From assembly GCF_051486985.1 (NCBI RefSeq), contig NZ_JAHVDV010000010.1:1-64000 (forward strand): DNA of 64,000 nucleotides, in the 5' to 3' direction. The position numbers and the translations under genes are program-made. How positions within the stretch are numbered: position 1 is the stretch's first letter; every line of letters begins with the position of its first letter. The notes beneath the pieces were generated by a model. That model was not told where the DNA came from and did no database searches. It saw nothing but the letters and a program-made list of their open reading frames with translations. This document shows, in pieces, positions 30,309 through 39,497 of this stretch. The DNA is from CBFFRJ01 sp051486985 (GTDB lineage: Bacteria > Pseudomonadota > Gammaproteobacteria > Enterobacterales > Enterobacteriaceae).

Positions 30309-30721
30309 TGGCAGTTGATTTCTCCTGTTTTATAGAAATCGCAAAATCCTCTACTGACAAAGATGGTGAGCTGTGGACAAGGAATGCTGTCAGCAGGGCT
30401 TATTATTCCATGTATCATTCGGCCCTTCGTGTTGTTCATGGCGATGTCCCAAGCCATAACAAGGATGGTGAAAAAATCTCTGGTGGCGTTCATGCAAGGC
30501 TTTTTTCCTATTTGTGTGATGGAGAGGCTGCGGAAAAATATCAACTGGATCCGATAACCCTTAAAAAATTGGGTCTAAAATTAAAAACATATCATTTCCA
30601 TAGAGTTGCTGCAGATTACAAACTAGATCAAAAAATGCAAAGGATCACTGCTATTATGAGTATATCGGAAGCAGAGGAAGTAAACCGCTTGGTTTCCGAG
30701 TTAATGGAACAGAATAAATAG
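30308..30721 (+). CDS. HEPN-like (UPF0332-type) protein of moron pair
   Basis: A 137-residue protein with the hallmark RNAVSRAYYSMYHSALRVVHG (about residues 25-45) and a later LKTYHFHRVAADYKL (about 96-110). This resembles the HEPN fold of UPF0332 proteins (RAYYAxxHA and RxxADY). Many HEPN proteins are RNases in toxin-antitoxin, abortive infection or CRISPR systems. The usual Rx4-6H active-site spacing is not obvious here, so catalysis is uncertain. It is cotranslated with the TPR-like gene and ends at a terminator. Confidence 0.62.
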   Translation: MAVDFSCFIEIAKSSTDKDGELWTRNAVSRAYYSMYHSALRVVHGDVPSHNKDGEKISGGVHARLFSYLCDGEAAEKYQLDPITLKKLGLKLKTYHFHRVAADYKLDQKMQRITAIMSISEAEEVNRLVSELMEQNK

Positions 30722-30722
30722 G

Positions 30723-30742
30723 CCCGCCATTTGGCGGGTTTT
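30723..30742 (+). terminator. Terminator after HEPN-like gene
   Basis: CCCGCC, ATTT, GGCGGG, TTTT. It closes the two-gene moron. Confidence 0.8.
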
Positions 30743-30833
30743 CTGCTTATTGAGTCCAACAAATCATCGCCGCCGTTGCGCTTGTGCTATTCCTTAATAG
30801 GATGTGATCACTTTTACCGATGGGGATAGGGAT

Positions 30834-31532
30834 ATGAAGAGCGTTTTTGCATTCGGGCTTTTAATGGTCTCTGGGTTGGCCGTGGCTAGTGAAAAGTTAT
30901 CATGCGAGTATTCGGTTGGTGATTTGTCTGCATCTCCAAAACTTTTCATTAAAGGCAATGCAAATGTGTTATTTGACGGAAAGATCTTTACCGCATACAG
31001 ACCAGATGGTTCTTATGTCATATCACCTCCATTAAACGAAAAGAAAAATGGAATGATTTTACTTGATGATAAGACAAAGGTTTTTGCTGCCAGTATAGAT
31101 AGGTCTAACTTTGCCATATCTGACAGAATAAAAAAAACTACAGAGCAATGGGCAAGATGCTTATTAGATAACGATAAAATAGAAAACGATATAACGAAAT
31201 CAGACGTCAAAAAACAGATGAATAGAATTGCATCCATCCCATGGGGAGGAAAAGAGGCAAATAAATTTTTCCTCAAAGAGACTCACCTTTTCATGCTGCT
31301 TGAATGCGGATGGGCTGGTAGCGTAGGGTTTTCAACAGGCTCTAAGCCGCTTGTTATGCTTGGGGATTCATACTATCAAGGTGATAAATCATCATTTAAA
31401 AACGGTGAATATTTTATTACTTTCAATGGTGGATCAATGCGAGTTGCATATAACCCACAGAAGGTTAGCGGGTATATATCAGATGCACATAGTTTTACTC
31501 CGTGTGCGGCAGTGCGCTTAGGAGAAGACTAA
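30834..31532 (+). CDS. Secreted moron protein of unknown function
   Basis: A 232-residue protein with a clear signal peptide (MKSVFAFGLLMVSGLAVA, cleavage likely after ASA-like VAS near residue 19). The ATG at 30834 is chosen because the signal peptide starts there. The mature part has four cysteines (CEYS, ARCLLD, LECGW and TPCAAV), suggesting periplasmic disulfides. It is AT-rich and flanked by terminators. A periplasmic protein in a tail operon is not a virion component; superinfection exclusion or lysogenic conversion are candidate roles. Confidence 0.6.
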   Translation: MKSVFAFGLLMVSGLAVASEKLSCEYSVGDLSASPKLFIKGNANVLFDGKIFTAYRPDGSYVISPPLNEKKNGMILLDDKTKVFAASIDRSNFAISDRIKKTTEQWARCLLDNDKIENDITKSDVKKQMNRIASIPWGGKEANKFFLKETHLFMLLECGWAGSVGFSTGSKPLVMLGDSYYQGDKSSFKNGEYFITFNGGSMRVAYNPQKVSGYISDAHSFTPCAAVRLGED

Positions 31533-31557
31533 TTAAACTGTGAATTGAATCAACTAG

Positions 31558-31579
31558 CCCCGCTCCGGCGGGGTTTTTT
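31558..31579 (+). terminator. Terminator before tape-measure gene
   Basis: CCCCGC, TCCG, GCGGGG then six T residues, just before the tape-measure ribosome binding site. Confidence 0.85.
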
Positions 31580-31598
31580 ATTGCCTGGAGAAAAGTAA

Positions 31599-34500
31599 AT
31601 GGCCGCAGAACAGGATGCAGGAAGTATCGTTTACACCGTGAGTGCTGATGTCGAGCCGCTGCTTATTGGACAGAAGCAGGTCAATGAACGCCTGGATCAG
31701 ATGGAAAAAAAGTTTGATGCATCCACGAGCGCAATTGGCAGGACAGAGAAGTCTATGTCTGGTTTGTCGCGCGTCGCAGTTTCTCTTACCGCGGCATTGT
31801 CCGTACAGCAGGTGGCTGCATATGCTGACGCATGGGCTACTGTAAGCAACAAACTCTCCAACTCCCTTCGCCCTAGCGAGCAATTGGTTGATGTAACCGA
31901 ACGCGTTTTTAATATTACTCAGCAAACCAGAAGCAGCCTTGATGCGACGGCATCACTTTATGCAAGACTCGAAAGAGCAACGCGCCAATATGGGACCAGC
32001 GCGGATGACTTATCCAAACTCACAACAATAATTAACCAGGGGTTTGTTGTCTCAGGAGCCACTGCGCAAGAAGCTGAGAATGCCATCATTCAGTTGTCTC
32101 AAGGGTTGGCATCTGGTGCTCTACGTGGTGAAGAATTCAACTCTGTAAACGAACAGGGTAACCGCCTTATCGTTGCTCTGGCTGATTCGATGGGCGTCAG
32201 CATCGGGCAAATGCGTAATATGGCTGCGCAGGGTAAGTTGACAACCGATGTTGTTGTGAAAGGACTACTTTCGCAAGGTGCCACCATTGGTAATGAATTT
32301 GCCAATACCACGACGACTATCAGCCATGCTTTACAGGTTGCAGGAAATAACATCACCAAATTCTTTGGTGAAAACTCTACCGTTAAAGCCGGTGTGGCGG
32401 TATTTAACGACTCCGTTATTAGCGTGAGTGAAAATATTTCCTCATTAAGTTTGGTTTTGACTGCCGCCGCTGCTGTTATGGGGAGTCGCTACGTTGGTGC
32501 ATTGACGATCGCCACTGCGGAGAAGGTTAAAGCAGCCGCAGCAGCAAGAAACCAGGCTGCGGCCGAAATGGCGGCCGCACAGGCTACAGCGAATAAAGCG
32601 GCCGCTGATCTTCGGGCCGCTGCGGTCACTAAAGAGCGTGCGCTGGATGAGATTCGCCTTGCTGAAATGATGAAGTTAACGGCCATTAGTGCGACAAATT
32701 CTGCCGCTTCCGAACAACGCCTGTCAGCCGCTAGAATTGCAGCTACTGCTGCCGTAGCCAATTACAACAGGGCGCTAGTGGCAAGCAATGCCGCCCAGAT
32801 TGCAGCATCTGCTGGTTCCAGTCTTGCAAGCAGAGCGTTGCGGTTAGTTGGTGGTGCTGGTGGCGCAGCTATGCTTGCGGCTACCGCTATCTTCTACTTT
32901 TCCCAGCGCGCAAAAGAAGCAAGAGATGATGCTAATAATCTCGCTGACGGCGTGAACGAGTTGAGCACTAAATTCCAGACGATGTCTCACATAGAGTTGT
33001 CAGCATCAATCGCTAAAATGAGCCAAAGTCTCCCTGAATTAAGTGACGCCGTTGCGGACGCGAAAAAAGAATTTAATGACGCAACTTATGCCGTCCAGTT
33101 TCAGCAAAAAGAAATTAATAATTGGGGTACAAATACTACGCGCGGAAAGCAAGCTGCCGAGGCCTTGGGTGGAGTGCAAGATAAACTTGCTATTGCAACA
33201 TTGAATCTGGAAAGAGCGCAGAACCGGCTTAGCCAGACCCAAAACGCTATTAACATTGGACGCGCTACGCTAAACGGAACTATGAAGCAAGGCATTGATT
33301 TGCTTCGTCGCGATGGTGAACAGGCTGGCGTCGCTGCTGGGATGATGAGCAAGTTGGGGGATATGATTAATTTTGCTACCAAAGCAAAAGACAAATTTAA
33401 CTCCAGCAGCCTCATGGTCGACCGCCCGAAAGATATTCAGGATTATTTAGACAAGCAGCAAGATCAAATAACCCTTCAAGGTGAATTCAACGAGAGAAAA
33501 CGAGCTCAGTTAAAAGCTGAGCAAGACATCAGGAAACTTGCAGCAAAAGACAACGCATCGCCAGAGGATACCGAAAATTATGTCAGGTTAGCACGTGAGC
33601 GTGCTGGTGCTGATTTTGATCAGATAAAGGCTGAGGAGGCGCGGAGAAAGGCGGCAGCAGAGGCAGAATCGCAGGGTAAAAAGTCAGCAAATCAGGCCGA
33701 GTCTATCGCGCAGAAACTGGCGAACCTCAAACAGCAGTCAGAATTGGCGGCTGATTCTACACAAGAGCTAAGTCGTGAGCAGGCCATTCTGACCGCCCAG
33801 CAATCTTTAGGGAAAGGTGCCACGCAGGAGCAGATTTCTCTTGCCGGGAAATATGCCGCTGAGAAATGGGACACTGCTAATGCCATTAAGGCACAGGCAG
33901 CCGCAGAGAAGCTTCTGCCGGAAGCGCGGGAAAACGCCACCTATAAGCAGGATGTGCAGGATCTGAATACAGCCCTGACTGCGAAGAAAATCAGTCAGGA
34001 ACAGTACAATGAGACCGCAGAACGCCTGGAGGCTACGCACCAGGATAATCTTGCCAAAATACGCGCTCAGATAGCGGTAACGTCGCAGCAGGAAGCGGCT
34101 GGCACCGTTGACCCGGTGCAGCAACTGGCAAACGAGAACGCTCGCAAACTGGCTCTGATTCAGCAGTATGAGCAGCAGGGCGTATTAACCCATCAGAACG
34201 CGCTGGCGCTAAGAGCGGCCGCTGATACTGAATACGAACAGGCTCGCATCGCCGCGCAGTGGGAGATTTACCGCAATCAGAGCGCGGGCAATGAATTGCT
34301 GGCGTCTTCACTTGAGGGGCTTCAGGGGGGAGCAACCAATGCACTAACTGGTCTGATTAATGGAACCCAGAGCCTGCAGGAGGCAATGGCTAACGTCGGC
34401 TCAACCATTATCAATAGCGTTATTGGCAGCCTCGTAGAGATGGGGATGCAGTGGGTTAAGAATCAGGTAATGGGCCAGGCAACAGCAGCTGCATCTCTGG

Positions 34501-35006
34501 CGGCTACTATGGCACAGGCAACTGCCGCTGCGTCTGCGTGGGCCCCTGCAGCTATCAGCGCATCTATTGCAACATATGGCAGTGCAGCAGCAGTAGGTCA
34601 GTCGGCCTACACATCCTCACTTCTTGCCGCTAAGGGTTTGGCTATTGCTGGCGCTCGCGAGCACGGCGGCCCGGTATCCGCTAACGCAATGTACCGCGTG
34701 GGTGAAGGCGGTAAGCCTGAAATCTTCAAAGCATCGAATGGCAGCCAGTACATGATCCCAGGCGATAACGGCAAGGTCATCAGCAACCGGGATATGCAGG
34801 GCGGCGGAGGGACCGCTTATCACTACAGCCCGACAATCCAGATCAACGGTAATCCTGATGACAAAACCATTGCGCTGGTGGAGGCAGCTGTTGCCCGTGG
34901 TGGCAAGCAGGTCTACCAGCAAATCAGCGGCGACCTGGCTGCAGGCAAAGGCAATGTGTCTAAAGGTCTGCAAAGTGGCTGGACTACCAAACGGAGAACC
35001 GGTTAA
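31599..35006 (+). CDS. Tail tape-measure protein
   Basis: A 1135-residue protein, the longest in the window. The N-terminus (about 60-260) carries the conserved tape-measure domain (VSNKLSNSLRPSEQLVDVTERVFNITQQTRSSLDATASLYARLERAT and GLASGALRGEEFNSVNEQGNRL). Hydrophobic stretches near residues 287-300, 420-434 and 960-1010 can insert into membranes during DNA entry; long Ala/Gln-rich coiled-coils lie between. It sets tail length. Its stop overlaps the next start by one base. Confidence 0.93.
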   Translation: MAAEQDAGSIVYTVSADVEPLLIGQKQVNERLDQMEKKFDASTSAIGRTEKSMSGLSRVAVSLTAALSVQQVAAYADAWATVSNKLSNSLRPSEQLVDVTERVFNITQQTRSSLDATASLYARLERATRQYGTSADDLSKLTTIINQGFVVSGATAQEAENAIIQLSQGLASGALRGEEFNSVNEQGNRLIVALADSMGVSIGQMRNMAAQGKLTTDVVVKGLLSQGATIGNEFANTTTTISHALQVAGNNITKFFGENSTVKAGVAVFNDSVISVSENISSLSLVLTAAAAVMGSRYVGALTIATAEKVKAAAAARNQAAAEMAAAQATANKAAADLRAAAVTKERALDEIRLAEMMKLTAISATNSAASEQRLSAARIAATAAVANYNRALVASNAAQIAASAGSSLASRALRLVGGAGGAAMLAATAIFYFSQRAKEARDDANNLADGVNELSTKFQTMSHIELSASIAKMSQSLPELSDAVADAKKEFNDATYAVQFQQKEINNWGTNTTRGKQAAEALGGVQDKLAIATLNLERAQNRLSQTQNAINIGRATLNGTMKQGIDLLRRDGEQAGVAAGMMSKLGDMINFATKAKDKFNSSSLMVDRPKDIQDYLDKQQDQITLQGEFNERKRAQLKAEQDIRKLAAKDNASPEDTENYVRLARERAGADFDQIKAEEARRKAAAEAESQGKKSANQAESIAQKLANLKQQSELAADSTQELSREQAILTAQQSLGKGATQEQISLAGKYAAEKWDTANAIKAQAAAEKLLPEARENATYKQDVQDLNTALTAKKISQEQYNETAERLEATHQDNLAKIRAQIAVTSQQEAAGTVDPVQQLANENARKLALIQQYEQQGVLTHQNALALRAAADTEYEQARIAAQWEIYRNQSAGNELLASSLEGLQGGATNALTGLINGTQSLQEAMANVGSTIINSVIGSLVEMGMQWVKNQVMGQATAAASLAATMAQATAAASAWAPAAISASIATYGSAAAVGQSAYTSSLLAAKGLAIAGAREHGGPVSANAMYRVGEGGKPEIFKASNGSQYMIPGDNGKVISNRDMQGGGGTAYHYSPTIQINGNPDDKTIALVEAAVARGGKQVYQQISGDLAAGKGNVSKGLQSGWTTKRRTG

Positions 35007-35476
35007 TGGGTAAGCAAACCGACATCAACTACCCGCACGAATACCTCCCTTTAGCCCAGCGAACCGGCCTCGGTTACCAGCCTGTCAGTCCATTATTGAG
35101 AGCTGAGTTAACCTCGGGCCGCGCCAGGCAGCGACGAAAGTACACGTCGACGCCGACGCAGGCCGGAGTGACCTGGATTTTTAATGAGGTGCAGTCGCAG
35201 CTGTTTGAGGCGTGGTTCAGGGATACCCTGACCGACGGCGTAGCCTGGTTCAACATGCGCATTCGTGCGCCGATTGGGCTTGATGATTACGCGTGCCGGT
35301 TCGTTGATATCTACCAGGGGCCGACGCTGATCGGTTTAGGGTACTGGCAATACAGCGCCACGCTTGAATTATGGGAGCGTCCGATCCTGCCGCCAGGCTG
35401 GGGTGACTTCCCGGACTTCATCATCAACCAGAGCATCATTGATTTGGCGCTGAACCGGGAGTGGCCTGAAGCATGA
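35006..35476 (+). CDS. Minor tail protein after tape measure
   Basis: A 156-residue protein, beta-rich and aromatic (WIFNEVQSQLFEAWFRDTLTDGVAWFNMRIRAPIG, then YWQYSATLELWERPILPPGWGDFPDF). It occupies the position of lambda gpM-like distal tail proteins. The start overlaps the tape-measure stop, and the end overlaps the next gene by four bases. Confidence 0.75.
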   Translation: MGKQTDINYPHEYLPLAQRTGLGYQPVSPLLRAELTSGRARQRRKYTSTPTQAGVTWIFNEVQSQLFEAWFRDTLTDGVAWFNMRIRAPIGLDDYACRFVDIYQGPTLIGLGYWQYSATLELWERPILPPGWGDFPDFIINQSIIDLALNREWPEA

Positions 35477-35958
35477 CTGCAATTAACAGGCTCTACGCGT
35501 CCTCGGGCAAAGAGGTGATCATCCCTACGCTTGAGATAGTGGTTGGTGACGATACGTTCTGGCTAACGCATGGGTATGAGGACATTACCGGGACGCTGGA
35601 GGATGGGCGCACGGCAACCTTCATTGCCTGCGGCATCGACCTTGCATTGCCTGCAAGGAATGCCGACGGCACGCAGGACTTACAGTTTGCCATCAGCAAT
35701 ATCGAGGGCCTTGTGTCGACGACCATCAGGAAAGCCCTGCCCGTCATTAAAGGGTCTGTCCTGACATATCGCTGCTACACGTCTGATGACCTTACTGCGC
35801 CAGCAGAGGTGCCTTTTTCGCTCAACATCAAATCGGGATACTGGACCGCTTCCGAGGTGCAGATTACCGCCGGCTACATGAACGTGCTGGACACGGCCTG
35901 GCCTCGTTACCGGTACCTGCTCAACACCTTCCCGGGCCTTCGCCACATCGCTGCTTAA
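35473..35958 (+). CDS. DUF1833 minor tail protein
   Basis: A 161-residue protein of the DUF1833 type, in gpL-like position: INRLYASSGKEVIIPTLEIVV, then GIDLALPARNADGTQDLQFAISNIEG, and a C-terminal NVLDTAWPRYRYLLNTFPGLRHI. It is probably part of the tail tip. No iron-sulfur cysteine set like lambda gpL is evident. Confidence 0.8.
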   Translation: MTAINRLYASSGKEVIIPTLEIVVGDDTFWLTHGYEDITGTLEDGRTATFIACGIDLALPARNADGTQDLQFAISNIEGLVSTTIRKALPVIKGSVLTYRCYTSDDLTAPAEVPFSLNIKSGYWTASEVQITAGYMNVLDTAWPRYRYLLNTFPGLRHIAA

Positions 35959-35966
35959 GGAACACC

Positions 35967-36344
35967 ATGTTCAACATCGATAAATACCTGACCGTCAAAT
36001 GGCGGATGGGGGGCCGAACTTATCCGGTTCTCGACTGCTACGGCATCGTTCATGAGGTGCGTAAAGACCTTGGGCTTCCCGCCTGGCCGGTGCTCGAGGG
36101 CGTGATTAAGGACGATTCGATGGATGCGACGGCGCGCGGAGTGCTCAGGGAGGCAACCCGGTGCGGGCCTGAGCATGGCGCGGTGGCGGCCTGTTACAAA
36201 GGCGGGCTGATATCTCATGTCGGCATCGTGGTGTTGCTCGACGGGCAGTTGCAGGTTATCGAGAGCAACCCACGCAATAACGTGACCATCCTGCCGCTGG
36301 CGCGCTTTGAGCGCCGCTATGTGAAAGTGGAGTATTACCAGTGA
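35967..36344 (+). CDS. NlpC/P60-like tail tip peptidase
   Basis: A 125-residue protein with the NlpC/P60 pattern: Cys24 in VLDCYGIVHEV and His84 in LISHVGIVV, with a later polar residue near QVIESNPRN. It takes the place of lambda gpK's C-terminal domain and may help the tail cross peptidoglycan. The lambda-type Mov34 domain is absent. It overlaps the J-like gene by four bases. Confidence 0.8.
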   Translation: MFNIDKYLTVKWRMGGRTYPVLDCYGIVHEVRKDLGLPAWPVLEGVIKDDSMDATARGVLREATRCGPEHGAVAACYKGGLISHVGIVVLLDGQLQVIESNPRNNVTILPLARFERRYVKVEYYQ

Positions 36345-39300
36345 CCATCAGATTCTATCCTTCACGACTCCCGGGCGAGCCGCTGGAAACTCACGCACAC
36401 AAGAGCATGACGATTGACCGCTGGCTGGCGGAAAACGTCACTGACTACAAACTGGATATGCAGCACCCCATCACGGTGGATGTCGACGGGCGGGCGGTGC
36501 CGGCAGAGCAATGGGCCGATGTCGTTATCGAACCAGACAGCGACGTGCGCATTTATCCGGTACCGGGAGAAGCAGTCTCCGCGTTTATGGCGGCATACGG
36601 CGCTTATGTTGCCCTGGCCGTTGCCGTAGCCAGCGTCGCTTTCTCTCTGTACATGATGAGCCAGCTGGACAGCGCAAACCAGAATGCGCAGAACGGCGAC
36701 CAGCTCGACCTGAATCCAGCCAAAGCGAACTCCGTGAAGCTGGGCGACCCCATCCGGGAGGTGTTCGGCAAATACCGGGTTTACCCGGACTACATCCTGC
36801 AGCCCATCAGTCGGTTTGATTCTGCTGATCCTGAGGTATTCCGAACCAGCATGATGCTCTGCATCGGCGTGGGAAATTTCAGCATCCCCCAGTCAGGTAT
36901 TCGTATCGGCAGCACGCCGGTGGCGAGTTTCGGTACTGACGTCGCTTACACCATCTACCCGCCCGGCGCGAACGTGGGCGCTGACACCCGGTCAGAAAAC
37001 TGGTGGTCATCCACGGAGGTAGGGGGAACGTCGAGCGGGTCGGGGCTGGATACTAACTCCACGGCGCCGGACTCAATCTACGTCAGTTCGGACGCGGTGC
37101 TTTTCGACGGCAACACCATCACGCTGATTGGCGTCAGCAATGAAAACGGCGATGACGACGACAGTTCAGACGACATTAGCGTGCCGAGTTCTTGGGTGGT
37201 GGGCACTGTCATTACTGTTGTTGCGCCGGACAGCTATGTCATCAGCGCTGATGGTGGCTACAGCGTTATTTACGGTGACTTCACCGAACTGGTGCCGGTT
37301 GTGGGCATGCCGATCACGCTGACCTTCAACGATAACAGTTATGACCTGTTTGTAGCGTCCTACACTGCCGAGGTACCGCCGGTGCCGGGTGTCGGTGGCA
37401 CTGCGGCGAGTATTACGGCCAGCGCCGCGCCGTCCACCTACGACTTTACCGCCACGCCATACACGTTCACCATTACCTGGCAGGGATTCACCTATACAGT
37501 CAGCCTGGTAACCAATTACGTGAACATGAGCGGCCTGGTAAACGTAATTACAGATGCCCTGACCGGTTCGGGGCTGGTGGCTATCGACAGCTCGGGCAAG
37601 GTGGTTATTCACGAACTGTCGAGCCCTTTCACTGGCGGTACGATTGTCAACTCAACGCTGCCTGCCGCCGTATTCGGTACCAGCCCGGTGAATGTGCATG
37701 GCGTGGCATCGAGTGGTGGCGCTGCGGGCGTACCAGCGCATATTACGCTGGCGTACACGTCAGCGACGGGCAAAGCGTTCACCGGCATTCCTGCGGGCAC
37801 CCAGCGACTTTCGGTAATGTATGGCACCGGGGCGTTCATCATTACGACGGTCGATGATGCGACCATTACCGTGGCGCGCCTGCTGGTGACTTCTGATGGC
37901 TCAACTGTGGTGGATGCTTCATGGCCCGGATTCACCAGTCGCACCGTGCTAGATTCGATTGTGTCTGGTGATAACGATGCGGAAAACTGGCTGGGGCCGT
38001 TCCTTGCCTGCCCGGACGGCGAGACGACGACAGTTATCGAAAGCAACTTCATCTTCCCGAACGGTCATATTCAGTACAAAAACGACGGGTCCTCAAAATC
38101 ACATAGTGTCCGCGTGCTGGTTCAGTATCGTAATGCTGCGCTGGGCGGCAGTTGGTCGCAGGCTGCCTATGACTTTAAGAACAAAACAGCGAACGGACAT
38201 GGATACACACGGCGTATCAGCGGGCTGGCTGCCGCGCAGTACGAAGTCAGGGTGCGGCGTACTACCAAAATAGGGGGCGCGAAGACGGTCAATGCAGTCT
38301 ACTGGCAGGCGTTGCGCTCCCGGCTATCGAAGCGGCCATCCTCCTACGCTGGCGTAACCACCATGGCCCTGACCATCCGCACTGGTAATCGCCTGGCCAG
38401 TCAGTCGGATCGGCGAGTGAACGTTGAGGCTACCAGGCTGTATGACGGCTACACTTCGCGCTCTATCAGTGGCGCGCTGATGCATGTTCTGACCTGCCTG
38501 GGCATGAGCAATATCGACACGGCCACCATCAACTCACTGGAAAACATCTACTGGACGCCTCGTGGTGAGACCTTCGACTTTGAGGCCGCTGACAGCAGTG
38601 CGTCAGCGCTGGATGTTCTGAAAATGATTGCGAATGCCGGAATGGGGTACTTCCTTCTTTCGGACGGGCTGGCGTCCGTAGGACGTGAGGGGGTTAAAAA
38701 CTGGGTGGGCGCCATCACCCCGCAGGAGACAACAGAGGCGCTACAGACGGCGTTTTCTGTCCCGTCGCAGGACGATTACGACGGCGTGGATGTCACGTAT
38801 ATCAACGGTACCACCTGGACTGAGGAAACGGTGCAGTGCCGTACCTCAGACAATCCGACCCCGGTGAAAATCGAGAGTTACAAACTGGACGGTGTCGTCA
38901 GTCAGGACAGGGCTTACCGCATAGGCATGCGACGCCTGATGAAGTATCTGAACCAGCGAATGACATTCACCACCACTACGGAGATGGATGCGCTTTGCTA
39001 CAACTACGGCGACCGCCTGGTGCTGACCGACGATATACCGGGCAGTAACACGCTCAGTTGTCTGGTGGTTAACGCTTCACTGTCTGGTTCGCTGCTGACG
39101 CTGGAAGTCAGTGAGCCGCTCGACTGGTCATTCACCAGTCCGCGCGTGATGTTGCGCCTGCAGGATGGTTCAGCTACGCCCTTATTGACGCCTGCACGGG
39201 TCGACGATTACACCCTCACACTGGCATTAACCAGCTCGCTCAACTTTAATGAGTGGATCCTGGATGACCCGGCAGTAGAAATGCCGCGTCTTATTTTTTA

Positions 39301-39442
39301 TTCATCTTCCGAGACAGGCTACGACGCAATCGTCACTGAGATAGCTCCGCAATCAGACGGAACCTGCCAGGTGACGGCGTCTGAATATCAGGATTCTTTT
39401 TACGCTTTTGACGACGCCACATACCCCGGCGATGTCATTTAA
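36341..39442 (+). CDS. Tail tip attachment protein J-like
   Basis: A 1033-residue protein. The N-terminus (1-140) has an alpha/beta front, a hydrophobic segment (VALAVAVASVAFSLYMM, about 89-105) and the motif VKLGDPIREVFGKYRVYPDYI. The middle contains fibronectin-like modules (about 560-650). The later part (about 690-900) carries the TipJ-like fold (EATRLYDGYTSRSISGALMHVLTCLG). It forms the tail tip and probably reaches the host receptor with the fibre encoded next. A terminator separates the two. Confidence 0.88.
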   Translation: MTIRFYPSRLPGEPLETHAHKSMTIDRWLAENVTDYKLDMQHPITVDVDGRAVPAEQWADVVIEPDSDVRIYPVPGEAVSAFMAAYGAYVALAVAVASVAFSLYMMSQLDSANQNAQNGDQLDLNPAKANSVKLGDPIREVFGKYRVYPDYILQPISRFDSADPEVFRTSMMLCIGVGNFSIPQSGIRIGSTPVASFGTDVAYTIYPPGANVGADTRSENWWSSTEVGGTSSGSGLDTNSTAPDSIYVSSDAVLFDGNTITLIGVSNENGDDDDSSDDISVPSSWVVGTVITVVAPDSYVISADGGYSVIYGDFTELVPVVGMPITLTFNDNSYDLFVASYTAEVPPVPGVGGTAASITASAAPSTYDFTATPYTFTITWQGFTYTVSLVTNYVNMSGLVNVITDALTGSGLVAIDSSGKVVIHELSSPFTGGTIVNSTLPAAVFGTSPVNVHGVASSGGAAGVPAHITLAYTSATGKAFTGIPAGTQRLSVMYGTGAFIITTVDDATITVARLLVTSDGSTVVDASWPGFTSRTVLDSIVSGDNDAENWLGPFLACPDGETTTVIESNFIFPNGHIQYKNDGSSKSHSVRVLVQYRNAALGGSWSQAAYDFKNKTANGHGYTRRISGLAAAQYEVRVRRTTKIGGAKTVNAVYWQALRSRLSKRPSSYAGVTTMALTIRTGNRLASQSDRRVNVEATRLYDGYTSRSISGALMHVLTCLGMSNIDTATINSLENIYWTPRGETFDFEAADSSASALDVLKMIANAGMGYFLLSDGLASVGREGVKNWVGAITPQETTEALQTAFSVPSQDDYDGVDVTYINGTTWTEETVQCRTSDNPTPVKIESYKLDGVVSQDRAYRIGMRRLMKYLNQRMTFTTTTEMDALCYNYGDRLVLTDDIPGSNTLSCLVVNASLSGSLLTLEVSEPLDWSFTSPRVMLRLQDGSATPLLTPARVDDYTLTLALTSSLNFNEWILDDPAVEMPRLIFYSSSETGYDAIVTEIAPQSDGTCQVTASEYQDSFYAFDDATYPGDVI

Positions 39443-39460
39443 TCACAACACAATAAAATA

Positions 39461-39482
39461 ACCCGCTTCGGCGGGTTTTTTT
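39461..39482 (+). terminator. Terminator between J-like and fibre genes
   Basis: CCCGC, TTCG, GCGGG then seven T residues. Confidence 0.85.
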
Positions 39483-39497
39483 ATGCCCGGAGCGAGC

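Noticed and set aside
30308..30721. Calling the HEPN-like protein an RNase
   Set aside because: The Rx4-6H catalytic spacing is not clear, so only the fold is suggested.
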